This document shows positions 9,345-18,520 of a stretch of 64,000 nucleotides of DNA, in pieces. Each line of letters opens with the position of its first letter. Position 1 is the first letter of the stretch. The DNA is from Chryseosolibacter indicum (GTDB lineage: Bacteria; Bacteroidota; Bacteroidia; Cytophagales; Cyclobacteriaceae): the NCBI RefSeq assembly GCF_018598585.1, contig NZ_JAHESD010000001.1, positions 124,001 through 188,000 on the forward strand, written 5' to 3'. Both the position numbers and the translations under genes were made by a program. The notes under the pieces are model-generated. The model worked only from the letters and a program-made list of their open reading frames with translations. It was not told where the DNA came from and searched no databases.

Positions 9345-10613
9345 ATGATTAATAATCCAATGACCATCTCCTGCGGAATAGATTTCGGGACGTCAAATTC
9401 AAGTATAGCAATAGCACAAGATGGAATAATAAACCTGGTGCCGGTTGAAGATGATCATGTAACTATACCAAGTGCTTTATTCTTTCCTCGCAAGCAGAGC
9501 AATCCGGTATTTGGAAGAGCTGCAGCCAAAATGTTCTTCGACAAGAAGGAAGGCCGCTACATGCGTAGCTTAAAACGTGTTTTAGGTACAGCATTGATGA
9601 AGAATGGAACCTCCATTAACGGGAAGGCCGTTAAGTTTGAAAAGATCATCAGTGCCTTTCTTCAAAATATACATGACAAGGCCAACGCTCAGGCTGGTGA
9701 GGACATTGGAAATGTAGTTATGGGGCGGCCAGTGCATTTCATTGATAATGACCCTGAAGGTGATAAAAGAGCACAAAACGAACTCGAAATTATAGCCAAA
9801 TCGGTTGGGTTTAAAAATGTTTATTTTCAGTACGAACCGATAGCTGCTGCCTTTGCCCACGAGGTTAAGATAGCGGCAGAGAAGCTTGCCATTGTTGCAG
9901 ACCTTGGTGGTGGTACATCTGACTTTACCATCATTCGCCTTTCTAATAAATACATCGCTAAAACTGAAAGAACTTCTGACATTCTCGCAAATACCGGTGT
10001 GCGGGTTGGCGGTAATGATTTTGATAAGGATATCAGTTTAACGTCCATCATGCCAGAGCTGGGATACAAGAGCACTTTTGGAGAGAAAAACCTGGAAGTT
10101 CCTGTTAAGCTCTATCATGACCTTGCTGAATGGAGTAAAGTTAACTTTCTGTATACGCCGAAGATCATCACGCAAGCACGCCAGTTGCTTCATCAGTCAC
10201 ACGATAAAAAACGCTTCGCGAGAATAATCACAGTACTCGAAAAAGAGATGGGACATGCATTACTTGCTTCTGCTGAGGAAACTAAGATAGCCCTTACCTC
10301 AGACGAGGAACATGCTGCAAATCTTGATTTTCTTGAAAGAGATTTCTTCGTTAATATTACTCGTCAGCGATTTGAAGATGCCATTCAATATGAAATAGAA
10401 AAAATATCGAACTCGGCCGTTGACTGTATTAAACAAGCTGGGATAAAGGAGGGAGATATTCAATTCGTTATCCTTACCGGAGGTTCTACAGAAGTACCCG
10501 CAATTCAAAGTTTATTCAGAGAGCTTTTTCCAAATGCTTCCATAGCGGATGACAATAAATTATCCAGCGTTGGACTGGGGTTGGCTTACGACAGTTACAG
10601 AAGATTCAAATAG
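9345..10613 (+). CDS. Short Hsp70-family (YegD-like) actin-fold ATPase
   Basis: 422 residues. Phosphate-1 motif CGIDFGTSNSS (10-20), GRPVHF (128-132), QYEPIAAA (162-169), phosphate-2 ADLGGGTSDF (185-194), GGNDFD (222-227) and adenosine motif LTGGSTEVP (378-386) are all present. The protein ends right after the ATPase domain, so the canonical Hsp70 peptide-binding domain is missing, as in E. coli YegD. A second ATG five codons in (9360) is also possible. It follows the SMC-like gene by 44 bp on the same strand and the next gene is convergent, so it is probably the fourth gene of that operon. In the usual Wadjet/Mks layout this place is taken by the JetD/MksG nuclease. Its role in the complex is unknown. 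Confidence 0.85.
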   Translation: MINNPMTISCGIDFGTSNSSIAIAQDGIINLVPVEDDHVTIPSALFFPRKQSNPVFGRAAAKMFFDKKEGRYMRSLKRVLGTALMKNGTSINGKAVKFEKIISAFLQNIHDKANAQAGEDIGNVVMGRPVHFIDNDPEGDKRAQNELEIIAKSVGFKNVYFQYEPIAAAFAHEVKIAAEKLAIVADLGGGTSDFTIIRLSNKYIAKTERTSDILANTGVRVGGNDFDKDISLTSIMPELGYKSTFGEKNLEVPVKLYHDLAEWSKVNFLYTPKIITQARQLLHQSHDKKRFARIITVLEKEMGHALLASAEETKIALTSDEEHAANLDFLERDFFVNITRQRFEDAIQYEIEKISNSAVDCIKQAGIKEGDIQFVILTGGSTEVPAIQSLFRELFPNASIADDNKLSSVGLGLAYDSYRRFK

Positions 10614-10626
10614 GCTACATAATAAA

Positions 10627-10657
10627 TAGAGATGCAAGCAACTTGCTTACATCTCTA
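10627..10657. terminator. Hairpin between convergent genes
   Basis: A 14-bp stem with one mismatch (10627-10640 with 10644-10657) and a 3-nt loop fills the 53-bp gap between the Hsp70-like gene and rsgA, which face each other. A/T-rich flanks lie on both sides, so it may act in both directions. No strong T-run. Confidence 0.6.
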
Positions 10658-10666
10658 GATGTGTAA

Positions 10667-11728
10667 TTAGTATTTATTTCTCTTTCTGTAATCTTTAGCC
10701 TCCCTGGTTATCTTCCCAAACTGTTTGTTAAGCCTTTTCTTATCTTCTATCCGAATCTCAAATCTTCTCTGCTCTTTCAAAAGTTTGACATAGCTTTCAT
10801 ATATCTCCAAAGGAAGTGCCCCCATATTTACTGCGTCCTTCACAGCACAGGCTTCTTCGTTTAAATGTCTACAATCGGAATATCGGCATTGAGCTGATAA
10901 CGCTTCCAGTGCAGGGAATAACGAGTTTGTATTTACACCTTCTTCAGAGGTCAGTCCAAATTCACGCATGCCCGGAGTGTCGATCAGCAAGCTTCCATTA
11001 GGAAGTAGGAAAAGATCACGTGTTGTAGTGGTGTGTTTTCCTTTACTATTAGCCTTGCTTGTTGCATTCGTTTTTTGCATTTCATTATTCGTAAGACTGT
11101 TGATTAAAGAACTTTTACCTACGCCCGAGGAACCAATTAAAATGTAGGTTTTTGCTTCTTTCAGCGAATTCAAAATCCTATCAATTCCGAGACCGGTTAG
11201 AGTACTGCAAAAGAAGATTTCGCAGTTCCGTTGTAGTTTTAACACTTCTTCTTCGTACAATCGCATATTTTCTACAAGATCTGCTTTATTTAGAATAACT
11301 ATTGGTGTGATGTTACATGCTACTACTTGCGTCAAATATCTTTCTAAACGCATAATATTATAATCTCTGTCCAGCCCTTGAACAATAAAAGCATAGTCAA
11401 CATTGGCAGCCAATATTTGCTTCTCTGTTTTATTTCCGGGAGTTTTTCTTGACATAGAATTTTTGCGGGGAAGTATATCAATAATGTATCCTGACTTATC
11501 ATAATCCAGGAAATAAACCCAATCCCCGACTTTAGGTAAATCCTCATTTTCACTTCCGTATAAAAGTTTTCCGGAGAGCTCTGTTTCTAGTTCCCCGTTC
11601 TCTGTCATTAGATAGTATTTAAATCCTTTAATAGAAATAACTCTACCTATAGAATGATCTTGTTGATGATATAAATTGAATTTCTCCTGATGGAATGAGT
11701 TCCAGCCGTATTTTTTAAGTGATGACAT
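10667..11728 (-). CDS. rsgA: Ribosome small-subunit-dependent GTPase A
   Basis: 353 residues. The circularly permuted GTPase order is plain: G4 NKAD (147-150) comes before G1 GSSGVGKS (199-206) and G3 DTPG (250-253). An OB-fold-like N-terminus (residues 25-90) precedes it. The zinc site is C281, C286, H288 and C294, followed by the helical C-terminus. These are the hallmarks of RsgA/YjeQ, which matures and checks the 30S subunit and releases RbfA. Normal length for the family. The gene stands alone on the minus strand, convergent with the Hsp70-like gene. Confidence 0.95.
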   Translation of the reverse strand: MSSLKKYGWNSFHQEKFNLYHQQDHSIGRVISIKGFKYYLMTENGELETELSGKLLYGSENEDLPKVGDWVYFLDYDKSGYIIDILPRKNSMSRKTPGNKTEKQILAANVDYAFIVQGLDRDYNIMRLERYLTQVVACNITPIVILNKADLVENMRLYEEEVLKLQRNCEIFFCSTLTGLGIDRILNSLKEAKTYILIGSSGVGKSSLINSLTNNEMQKTNATSKANSKGKHTTTTRDLFLLPNGSLLIDTPGMREFGLTSEEGVNTNSLFPALEALSAQCRYSDCRHLNEEACAVKDAVNMGALPLEIYESYVKLLKEQRRFEIRIEDKKRLNKQFGKITREAKDYRKRNKY

Positions 11729-12063
11729 TAATTAAAAAATTAAAGGGTGTTGAAATGGCTACGTTAGAACATAGCTTTTACAACATTGTTGTTAAACAAT
11801 AATTAAAGAGGAAAGAATTGATAAACTGCAGCAGTAATTAGGCTGCAGACACTACAATCATTCCGGCAGGAAAACGATATGAAGATTGTGAAGTCATATT
11901 AACAGAAGCAAAAGTAATAAAAATTATTTCAACATAAGATGCATTCTGCATCTAAAAGGTTTTCTGTTGGCTGAGTCCATTTTTCTTGAGGTATTTTCAT
12001 GCTTTCTATTACTAATGGAATTTTAATTTAATTTGCTGCGTCTTTGTTTAAACGCTATCATTT
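11729..12063. other. Divergent intergenic region rsgA / OYE reductase
   Basis: 335 bp that must hold promoters for two divergent genes. Two ctgcag sites about 16 bp apart (near 11827-11848) and a weak 6-bp hairpin attgtt/aacaat (near 11787-11802) are visible. Neither is strong enough to call as an operator. Confidence 0.35.
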
Positions 12064-13131
12064 ATGTCTAAACTTTTCGAAACACTTCAGATAAAATCAG
12101 TCACATTAAAAAATCGTATCGTAGTCTCGCCCATGTGCCAGTACTCGGCAGTAGACGGCTTTGCCAACGATTGGCATCTGGTGCATTTAGGTAGCAGGGC
12201 GGTAGGTGGAGTTGCCCTTATTATCCAGGAGGCCACAGCTGTTTCTCCTGAGGGGCGTATCACTCCAGATGATCTGGGGCTTTGGAAAGATGAACACAAA
12301 GAAAAGCTTAAGAGTATAACTGCATTTATACATTCTCAAAACTGTTTGTTTGGGGTACAACTGGCACATGCCGGCCGTAAGGCAAGTCATTCTTCTCCAT
12401 GGAAGGGCAGTAAGTTGTTAAAAGCAAATGAAGGTGGCTGGCAAAATGTTGCCCCTTCCGCAATTGCTTTCGGTGATGAAACTCCTCCTGCAGCATTAAC
12501 AAAAGAAGGTATCCAAAAAGTTATAGATGACTTTAAAAAGGCAACGTCAAGAGCTTTAGAAGTTGGATATGATGTTATTGAAATTCATGCTGCTCACGGG
12601 TATTTGCTTCATGAATTCCTTTCTCCGTTGGTGAATAAAAGAGAAGATGAATATGGAGGATCTTTTGAGAACCGCACAAGACTATTACTACAAGTTGTTG
12701 ATGGTGTTAAACAAGTGTGGCCGCAGGATAAACCTTTATTTGTAAGGATCTCTGCTTCCGATTGGGCGGAAGGTGGCTGGGATATAGATGAGTCTGTTCA
12801 GCTTGTTAAGACATTAAAGCAAAAAGGTGTAGATGTAATTGATTGCTCTTCAGGAGGGGCAGTAAAGCATCAGAAGATTTCAATAGGGCCGGGCTACCAG
12901 GTTCCTTTTGCTGAACGTATTAAAAAAGAAACACAAATAACTACAGGTGCCGTTGGGTTGATCACCACGCCGGAACAAGCAGAAGAGATTTTAACATCAG
13001 GAAAAGCAGACTTCATACTTTTAGCGAGGGAATCACTGCGCAATCCTTACTTTCCTATGCATGCCGCCAGTGTGCTTAAGGATGACATTAAATGGCCAGT
13101 ACAATACGAGCGCGCAAAGTTGCATCCTTAA
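12064..13131 (+). CDS. NADH:flavin oxidoreductase, old yellow enzyme (YqjM-like)
   Basis: 355 residues, TIM-barrel flavoprotein. N-terminal SPMCQYSA carries the Cys of YqjM-type ene-reductases near FMN. HAGRKAS follows, then the catalytic-site HAAHGYLLHEFLSP and the family signature NKREDEYGGSFENR. The C-terminal phosphate-binding region (GAVGLITTPEQAEEIL, then ADFILLARESLRNP) is intact. YqjM-like enzymes reduce activated C=C bonds of enones with NAD(P)H; the physiological substrate is usually unknown. The start ATG gives the expected MSKLFETLQIKSVTLKNR beginning. It stands 84 bp before adenine deaminase on the same strand, but no functional link is obvious. Confidence 0.9.
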   Translation: MSKLFETLQIKSVTLKNRIVVSPMCQYSAVDGFANDWHLVHLGSRAVGGVALIIQEATAVSPEGRITPDDLGLWKDEHKEKLKSITAFIHSQNCLFGVQLAHAGRKASHSSPWKGSKLLKANEGGWQNVAPSAIAFGDETPPAALTKEGIQKVIDDFKKATSRALEVGYDVIEIHAAHGYLLHEFLSPLVNKREDEYGGSFENRTRLLLQVVDGVKQVWPQDKPLFVRISASDWAEGGWDIDESVQLVKTLKQKGVDVIDCSSGGAVKHQKISIGPGYQVPFAERIKKETQITTGAVGLITTPEQAEEILTSGKADFILLARESLRNPYFPMHAASVLKDDIKWPVQYERAKLHP

Positions 13132-13215
13132 TGAGGACAACAAAGTATGGGGTGGCATGTAATAGTTATGGTGTAAATAGATCGTTTAAACAGTACATCT
13201 AAACAGTTTATCGCA

Positions 13216-14835
13216 TTGAAAATTTCAGGTCACATCATTGATATACTTGCACGAAGGATATTTAAAGGAGAAGTTGAGTTTGAGCATGGCGTTATCGTTT
13301 CTGTTAAGGAAAAGGACAACGTAGAAGATCTGTACTTGCTTCCAGGATTTATAGATGCCCACGTGCACATAGAGAGCTCAATGCTTGTGCCTTCAGAATT
13401 TGCAAGGATGGCCGTAGTGCATGGTACTGTTGCCACAATTTCTGACCCACATGAGATTGGTAATGTGCTGGGTGTAGGGGGTGTCAATTACATGATAGAA
13501 AATGGAAAGCAGGTACCCTTTAAATTTCATTTCGGTGCACCCAGCTGTGTGCCTGCTACGGGTTTTGAAACTGCGGGAGCTGCTATTGGTAAAGAAGAAG
13601 TTGATGCCCTTTTAAGGCAACCGGAAATCTATTACCTGGCTGAAATGATGAACTGGCCTGGCGTTCTGTTCAACGATGCATTGGTGAAAGAAAAGATCGC
13701 GTTAGCGCATAAATACAATAAGCCTGTTGATGGACATGCACCAGGATTAAAAGGTGAGCAAGCCAGGCAGTACGCCGCTGCAGGAATTACAACAGACCAT
13801 GAGTGCTTTACTGCTGAAGAGGCGCTTGATAAGCTGAAGTATGGCATGAAGATTCTGATCAGGGAAGGAAGTGCAGCAAGAAATTTTGAAGCGTTGTATC
13901 ATCTCATCGATCAGTATGAAAATGAAATTATGTTCTGCTCCGACGATAAGCACCCCGATAGTCTTGAAGAAGGGCATATTAATACATTGGTGAAAAGAGC
14001 CCTCGCAGGAGGAATGGATTTATTTAAAGTGTTAAAAGCTGCGTGCATCAATCCCATACATCATTATAAAATGAACGTCGGCATGTTACGTGTGGGTGAT
14101 CCTGCTGACTTTATTGTAATTAACAATCCTGATCAGTTTGATGTGTTGAAGACTTATGTAAATGGTGTACTGGTAGCGGAAGATGGGATGACTAAAATAG
14201 AAAGGGTTAATATTCCTGTAGTTAATAATTTTTCAACAAACCCTAAGAAGGCTACTGACTTCGCTCTTCATGCTAATGATAAATCTATAAGAGTAATTGA
14301 GGCACTGGATGGGCAACTGATAACCAATGAACTTGTTGTTGATCCGAAAATTGAAAACGGATTTGTTGTTTCTGATATAGAACAAGACATTCTTAAAATT
14401 ATTGTTGTTAACAGATACCACGATGCACAACCATCAACAGGTTTCATTAAAAATTTTCGCCTCCGCTCAGGAGCAATAGCTTCTTCCGTTGCTCACGACT
14501 CTCATAATATTATTGTTGTAGGTGTTGATGATGACGCTATCGCGAAAGCAGTAAACATGATTATTCAATCAAAAGGAGGCGTTGCTGCTGTAACTGAACA
14601 AAATTCTATGTTTGTACCACTGCCAGTTGCCGGTCTTATGTCTGTTGAAGATGGTTATAAAGTAGCACAGGATTACAAAAGCATCAACAAGTTCGCGAAA
14701 GACATGGGATGTACACTTCGCGCTCCATTCATGACGTTGTCTTTTATGGCCTTGTTGGTAATACCATCATTGAAACTGAGTGACAAGGGTTTGTTTGATG
14801 GAAACACTTTCCAGTTTAAGGGTGTACTAGTATAG
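13216..14835 (+). CDS. ade: Adenine deaminase
   Basis: 539 residues, start TTG at 13216. Metal-binding motifs of the amidohydrolase fold are clear: HVHIES (near residue 50), [22 protein letters not shown] and FCSDDKHPD. The long C-terminal domain, with [22 protein letters not shown] and [21 protein letters not shown], is the Ade-specific part. The enzyme converts adenine to hypoxanthine and ammonia in purine salvage, in the cytosol. Normal length. No ATG exists upstream that keeps the reading frame, so the TTG start is preferred. A promoter may lie in the 84-bp gap after the reductase gene. Confidence 0.95.
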   Translation: MKISGHIIDILARRIFKGEVEFEHGVIVSVKEKDNVEDLYLLPGFIDAHVHIESSMLVPSEFARMAVVHGTVATISDPHEIGNVLGVGGVNYMIENGKQVPFKFHFGAPSCVPATGFETAGAAIGKEEVDALLRQPEIYYLAEMMNWPGVLFNDALVKEKIALAHKYNKPVDGHAPGLKGEQARQYAAAGITTDHECFTAEEALDKLKYGMKILIREGSAARNFEALYHLIDQYENEIMFCSDDKHPDSLEEGHINTLVKRALAGGMDLFKVLKAACINPIHHYKMNVGMLRVGDPADFIVINNPDQFDVLKTYVNGVLVAEDGMTKIERVNIPVVNNFSTNPKKATDFALHANDKSIRVIEALDGQLITNELVVDPKIENGFVVSDIEQDILKIIVVNRYHDAQPSTGFIKNFRLRSGAIASSVAHDSHNIIVVGVDDDAIAKAVNMIIQSKGGVAAVTEQNSMFVPLPVAGLMSVEDGYKVAQDYKSINKFAKDMGCTLRAPFMTLSFMALLVIPSLKLSDKGLFDGNTFQFKGVLV

Positions 14836-15197
14836 TAACACAGTACCGAGTTCCTCCAATCGAAAATAATCCGCATGTAACGTATTTCCGTTCTCATTGT
14901 AACACCAAGGATTTCTTCTGTCCAAGAAAGGACCTCCAATCTTATTGTTTTTTACGTCTTCTCACAGCGTGTTTGCTTATAGTTTACGCATACGTCACGT
15001 TTTAAAAGCCTTATAAAGGTTTGGGCGGACATTTCCTGTTGCACCAACTCGAACGGTTTAAAGCACCTACAAGGTGACTATCAAATGTATAACCTTAGTG
15101 TTTGTTTGCTCAAAGCACCTGGTTCAGCACATCTTATTCCCATTTGAATGGGGTAAAAGCTCTATTTCCCGCGGAATCAACAAGTATGTTTCTTATA

Positions 15198-15306
15198 GAT
15201 AACCTGAAGATAATTCGTAGATAACCCGTATCTTATAAGGTACGGGTTATCTACGGCTTATGTACGGGTTATATACGGGTTATCTACGGATTATCTAGGT
15301 CTGATC
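15198..15306. repeat. Mirrored tandem array of 11-bp units
   Basis: Left half: units starting at 15198, 15209 and 15220 of the form gataaccNgta. Centre: a 10-bp palindromic core tcttataagg (15231-15240). Right half: units at 15241, 15252, 15263, 15274, 15285 and a decayed one at 15296 of the form tacgggttatc, the exact reverse complement of the left consensus. The inner arms 15216-15230 and 15241-15255 are a perfect 15-bp inverted repeat. Unit spacing is exactly 11 bp throughout, about one helical turn, which suits cooperative protein binding on one DNA face. It could equally form a long hairpin. Confidence 0.85.
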
Positions 15307-15803
15307 ATGGTCTGAAATAGGGCCCATTGCTGTGAGAAGCATAAAATTTGCGGTTCTGGCAATTCAAGGGCTAGAGCCAAAAAAACAGGAGGGGAGCTAA
15401 GGGGTAAACCATCAAAACTTTTGTTTCTGGCTTTGAGGAGTTTCCTGTTGAAGAATGAAGCTGGTCTTTTACGGGAAGAAAGCGGCGAATGAAGGAGTGC
15501 GTTTCTCCAACATTCTTGTTTGAATACACATCGCTCTTAGTTAAGAATGCAAGATCAGGAAGGACGTAAGTCGTGTTGGGAACTAGGTGTATTGTAATAC
15601 TTTGATATTGAGTGTGTCAACTTTTGGAAGGAAATTTGTTATGTCCAGTCCGGCGTTTAGGTTATCAAAATCCTTTTGAGTATTTAATCTGATTGGGTAA
15701 ATTGAAACCAATGTTTGAACGCAATAAAAATGACTAAAGCAGGTAGTATAAGCCGGATGTTAGAAATAGGTTAATTTTCAACGTTTTTAGCATATAAAGG
15801 CTT

Positions 15804-15811
15804 TATTTTTG
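15804..15811 (+). promoter_or_regulatory. Putative -7 element of the YfiR-like operon
   Basis: TATTTTTG matches TANNTTTG, 28 bp before the ATG at 15840. No clear -33 TTG at the usual distance, only a T-run near 15783. Confidence 0.35.
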
Positions 15812-15839
15812 TTTTGGTTTATTAAGAAACACTTAATCA

Positions 15840-16352
15840 ATGAACCCCACCATGAAAAAAAGTGTACTTCTGGTTTTTTTTGCTTTGGCTGCAACAATGG
15901 CCACTGCCCAGAACCATAAACTTCACACCGTATTCATATACTCTTTTACGAGGTACGTGATATGGCCTGATGCCTACAACCAGGGTGATTTTGAAATTCT
16001 GGTTTTTGGAGATACCCCGATGGCAAATGCGCTAAAGGAAATGGCGCAATCCAAAAAAGTAGGTGAAAGATCTATTAAAATCACAAAAATCAACAGTGCT
16101 TCAGAGATCAGGAAATGTAACATGGTTGTTATCCCGGAAGGAAAGTCGGGGATATTGAATGATGTTATCACGAAAGTAAACAACCAATCTATTTTAATAA
16201 TTACGGAAGAGCCAGGCATGGCATCTAAGGGAAGTAATATCAATTTTATTGAAAGAGATGGAAAACTTGCTTTTGAATTAAACCAGGGGGCATTAACACG
16301 TCAGAATCTTAAAGTTGCCAACGAGCTTTCGAGGTTGGCGATCATTATTTAA
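15840..16352 (+). CDS. YfiR-like periplasmic protein (DUF4154)
   Basis: 170 residues with a signal peptide (two possible ATGs, 15840 and 15852; cleavage likely after ATAQ). The mature part begins HKLHTVFIYSFTRYVIWP, the DUF4154/YfiR opening. It continues with FEILVFGDTP, a central SASEIRKCNMVVIPEG strand-helix, and IITEEPGMASKGSNINFIERDGKLAFELN, again as in YfiR. In Pseudomonas YfiR represses the membrane diguanylate cyclase YfiN from the periplasm. Here the next gene, 7 bp downstream, is a membrane sensor and not a GGDEF protein. The pairing suggests YfiR-like control of that sensor, by inference. Confidence 0.85.
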   Translation: MNPTMKKSVLLVFFALAATMATAQNHKLHTVFIYSFTRYVIWPDAYNQGDFEILVFGDTPMANALKEMAQSKKVGERSIKITKINSASEIRKCNMVVIPEGKSGILNDVITKVNNQSILIITEEPGMASKGSNINFIERDGKLAFELNQGALTRQNLKVANELSRLAIII

Positions 16353-16359
16353 ACTAGTT

Positions 16360-18333
16360 ATGGAAGAAAGACAAAATAAGAAGTTTCGGTTTAGGCTTAC
16401 AATAGGTAATAAGATTATTGGAAGCTTCGTTATCCTGATTGCACTTTTCATCGTTGTTGTTTCAATTATTTTTGGCAACGGTAACAGTATTGATAACGTA
16501 GTGAAGGGATCAAGAGATATTTACAGACCTTCTAAAGATGCCGTTAATGAATTTATTTTAATTGTTACAAAGTCCAGGATGCTGGTAACCAATTGGGTTT
16601 ATCTTCAGACAAACTCAGAAGATAAAAGTGCCCTTCGCCAGCTTCAGGATACTGATTACCCTGCACTTCGCAAGCGTATTCAAAATCTTTCAAAGAATTG
16701 GGATGAGGATCAGAGGCTTCGTATGGATACAGTTTTCAACGACTTTGATTCATTGATCACAATTCAGCGTGAATCTATCATGGCTAACCTTCAGAGTTTT
16801 GAGAATTATGAAGATCCTACCATCAAGTTTATGGCTGAAAACTCAATCGAAAGTGAAGTTATTCCACTTACGAATGCCCTTATTGGTAAGTTAAGCATAA
16901 TTGCTAAAAAGCAAAGTGATATTACTGAACAGTCAGATACTGAAGTAATTGCTTCGATAACAACGTTGAAGACGCTTACCGTTATCTTAGGTGGTGTGTT
17001 CCTTGCTATCGCGCTTATTAGTGCAATTTACCTGGTGATTTCAGTTACTAAGCCTGTTGCCTTCTTAAAAGCAATTGTTGTAAAACTTGGTCGCGGTGAG
17101 CTTGTTGAAGAAAAACGCGCTAAGTTTAATAATGACGAGATTGGTGATATGGCAGTGGCCATGGATAGTCTTGTAAGTGGATTAAAGGCAACCACATTGT
17201 TTGCTGAAAATATTGGTAATGGAAATTATAACACTGACTTTAAGCCGCTTAGTGAGCACGATGTGTTAGGTAATGCACTTATAAACATGCGTGATAACCT
17301 TGCCAAAGTTGCTGAAGATGATAAAAAGAGGAACTGGGCTACTGAAGGTCTTGCGAAGTTTGGTGAAATACTACGTACCAATAACAGCGACCTGATGAAG
17401 CTGGCTGACGAGATTATCAGCAGTTTGGTTAAGTACCTGAAAGCAAACCAGGGCGCCCTTTACATTATGGATGATAGTGGTGATGCTGAAGAGGCTACCA
17501 TGTCAATGAAAGCTTGTTATGCATGGGATAAGAAGAAGTTTCTTAACCACAAGATATACCGAGGAGAGGGACTTGCAGGACAAGCATGGCAGGAAGGAGA
17601 TATTATTTATCTGACAGACGTACCTCAAAGTTATATTAAGATTACCTCAGGTCTGGGTGATGCAAATCCTACCAGTGTATTGATCGTTCCGCTTAAAGTA
17701 AATGATCAAATCTATGGTGTTGTTGAAATTGCATCTTTCAACTTATTCCAGGACCATGAAATGGAATTTGTACAGAAGATTGCAGAAAGTATTGCTTCTA
17801 CAATATCTTCTGTGAAGATCAATGCGAAAACGCAGAAGCTTCTTGAAGAATCTCAAGAGATGACCGAGCAGATGCGTGCGCAGGAAGAAGAGATGCGTCA
17901 GAACATGGAAGAGCTTCAGGCAACGCAGGAAGAGATGCAGCGCAGCCAGGGCGAAACAGAAAGCACTATGCTTGCAATAGATGGCGCATTAGCGGTAGCA
18001 GATTACGCCACTGACGGAACGTTAACAAAAGCAAATAGTAACTTCCTAGACATATATGGTTATGCGCAGGACGAAGTAGTGGGAGAGCACCATAGAATTC
18101 TGGTTACTAAAGAAGAGAAGAACAACGAAGAGTATCGTCAGTTCTGGCGTGACTTAGCATCTGGCTATCCTAAAAAAGGTACCTTCAGAAGGATAAACAG
18201 AAAAGGGGAGATCATTCAAGTTCACTCCAGCTTCTCACCGGTTAAGAACAGAGGCGGTGATGTTATCAAGATCATGGAGATCACTTATGAGATCAAAACC
18301 AGCAAAGTATTGAACGACCTTCAGACAGTTTAG
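16360..18333 (+). CDS. Membrane sensor with HAMP, GAF and PAS domains, no output domain
   Basis: 657 residues from ATG 16360 (an earlier TTG would overlap the YfiR-like gene). A transmembrane helix at about 15-38 and a second at about 200-225 bracket a helical sensor region (four-helix-bundle type). HAMP-like segments follow (about 225-320). A GAF domain spans about 335-490 (GALYIMDDSG; GLAGQAWQEGDIIYLTDVP; SVLIVPLKVNDQIYGVVEIAS). A Glu/Gln/Met-rich coiled coil (EEEMRQNMEELQATQEEM) leads to a PAS domain at about 540-645 (ADGTL-like start, GYAQDEVVGEHHRILV). It ends without a histidine kinase, GGDEF or MCP signalling domain. Signalling probably goes through a partner protein. A terminator follows. 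Confidence 0.85.
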   Translation: MEERQNKKFRFRLTIGNKIIGSFVILIALFIVVVSIIFGNGNSIDNVVKGSRDIYRPSKDAVNEFILIVTKSRMLVTNWVYLQTNSEDKSALRQLQDTDYPALRKRIQNLSKNWDEDQRLRMDTVFNDFDSLITIQRESIMANLQSFENYEDPTIKFMAENSIESEVIPLTNALIGKLSIIAKKQSDITEQSDTEVIASITTLKTLTVILGGVFLAIALISAIYLVISVTKPVAFLKAIVVKLGRGELVEEKRAKFNNDEIGDMAVAMDSLVSGLKATTLFAENIGNGNYNTDFKPLSEHDVLGNALINMRDNLAKVAEDDKKRNWATEGLAKFGEILRTNNSDLMKLADEIISSLVKYLKANQGALYIMDDSGDAEEATMSMKACYAWDKKKFLNHKIYRGEGLAGQAWQEGDIIYLTDVPQSYIKITSGLGDANPTSVLIVPLKVNDQIYGVVEIASFNLFQDHEMEFVQKIAESIASTISSVKINAKTQKLLEESQEMTEQMRAQEEEMRQNMEELQATQEEMQRSQGETESTMLAIDGALAVADYATDGTLTKANSNFLDIYGYAQDEVVGEHHRILVTKEEKNNEEYRQFWRDLASGYPKKGTFRRINRKGEIIQVHSSFSPVKNRGGDVIKIMEITYEIKTSKVLNDLQTV

Positions 18334-18351
18334 TTGATTATGAAAATTCCG

Positions 18352-18382
18352 AAAAGGGTTTGCTTCGAGGCAAACCTTTTTC
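18352..18382 (+). terminator. Intrinsic terminator after the sensor gene
   Basis: Stem ggtttgc/gcaaacc (18357-18363 with 18370-18376), loop of 6, flanked by an A-run before and a T-run after. Classical form, 20 bp past the stop codon. Confidence 0.8.
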
Positions 18383-18520
18383 ATTTTATAGAAGCCTGGG
18401 CTGTAACATAAAAGTATGTCAGCCGTTATAAGAATGGTTAAAAAACCACTAACGGATTTCTTGTTGTAATATTTCGAGTATTTCGGCAAGATTTTTGAGT
18501 TTCGATCACAAACTTCTACT

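Larger units (their letters stand above)
14836..15839. other. Gene-free kilobase with mirrored 11-bp array
   Basis: No ORF of interest on either strand. The most conspicuous content is the inverted cluster of 11-bp units at 15198-15306. A copy of the 13-mer aatgaaggagtgc, shared with the 2-kb intergenic region, lies at about 15488. A -7-like TATTTTTG sits near the 3' end. No RNA gene recognised. Confidence 0.5.

Noticed and set aside
15043-15070. Possible tRNA T-arm like sequence (ctcgaacggttta)
   Set aside because: No acceptor stem, D-arm or anticodon arm can be built around it.
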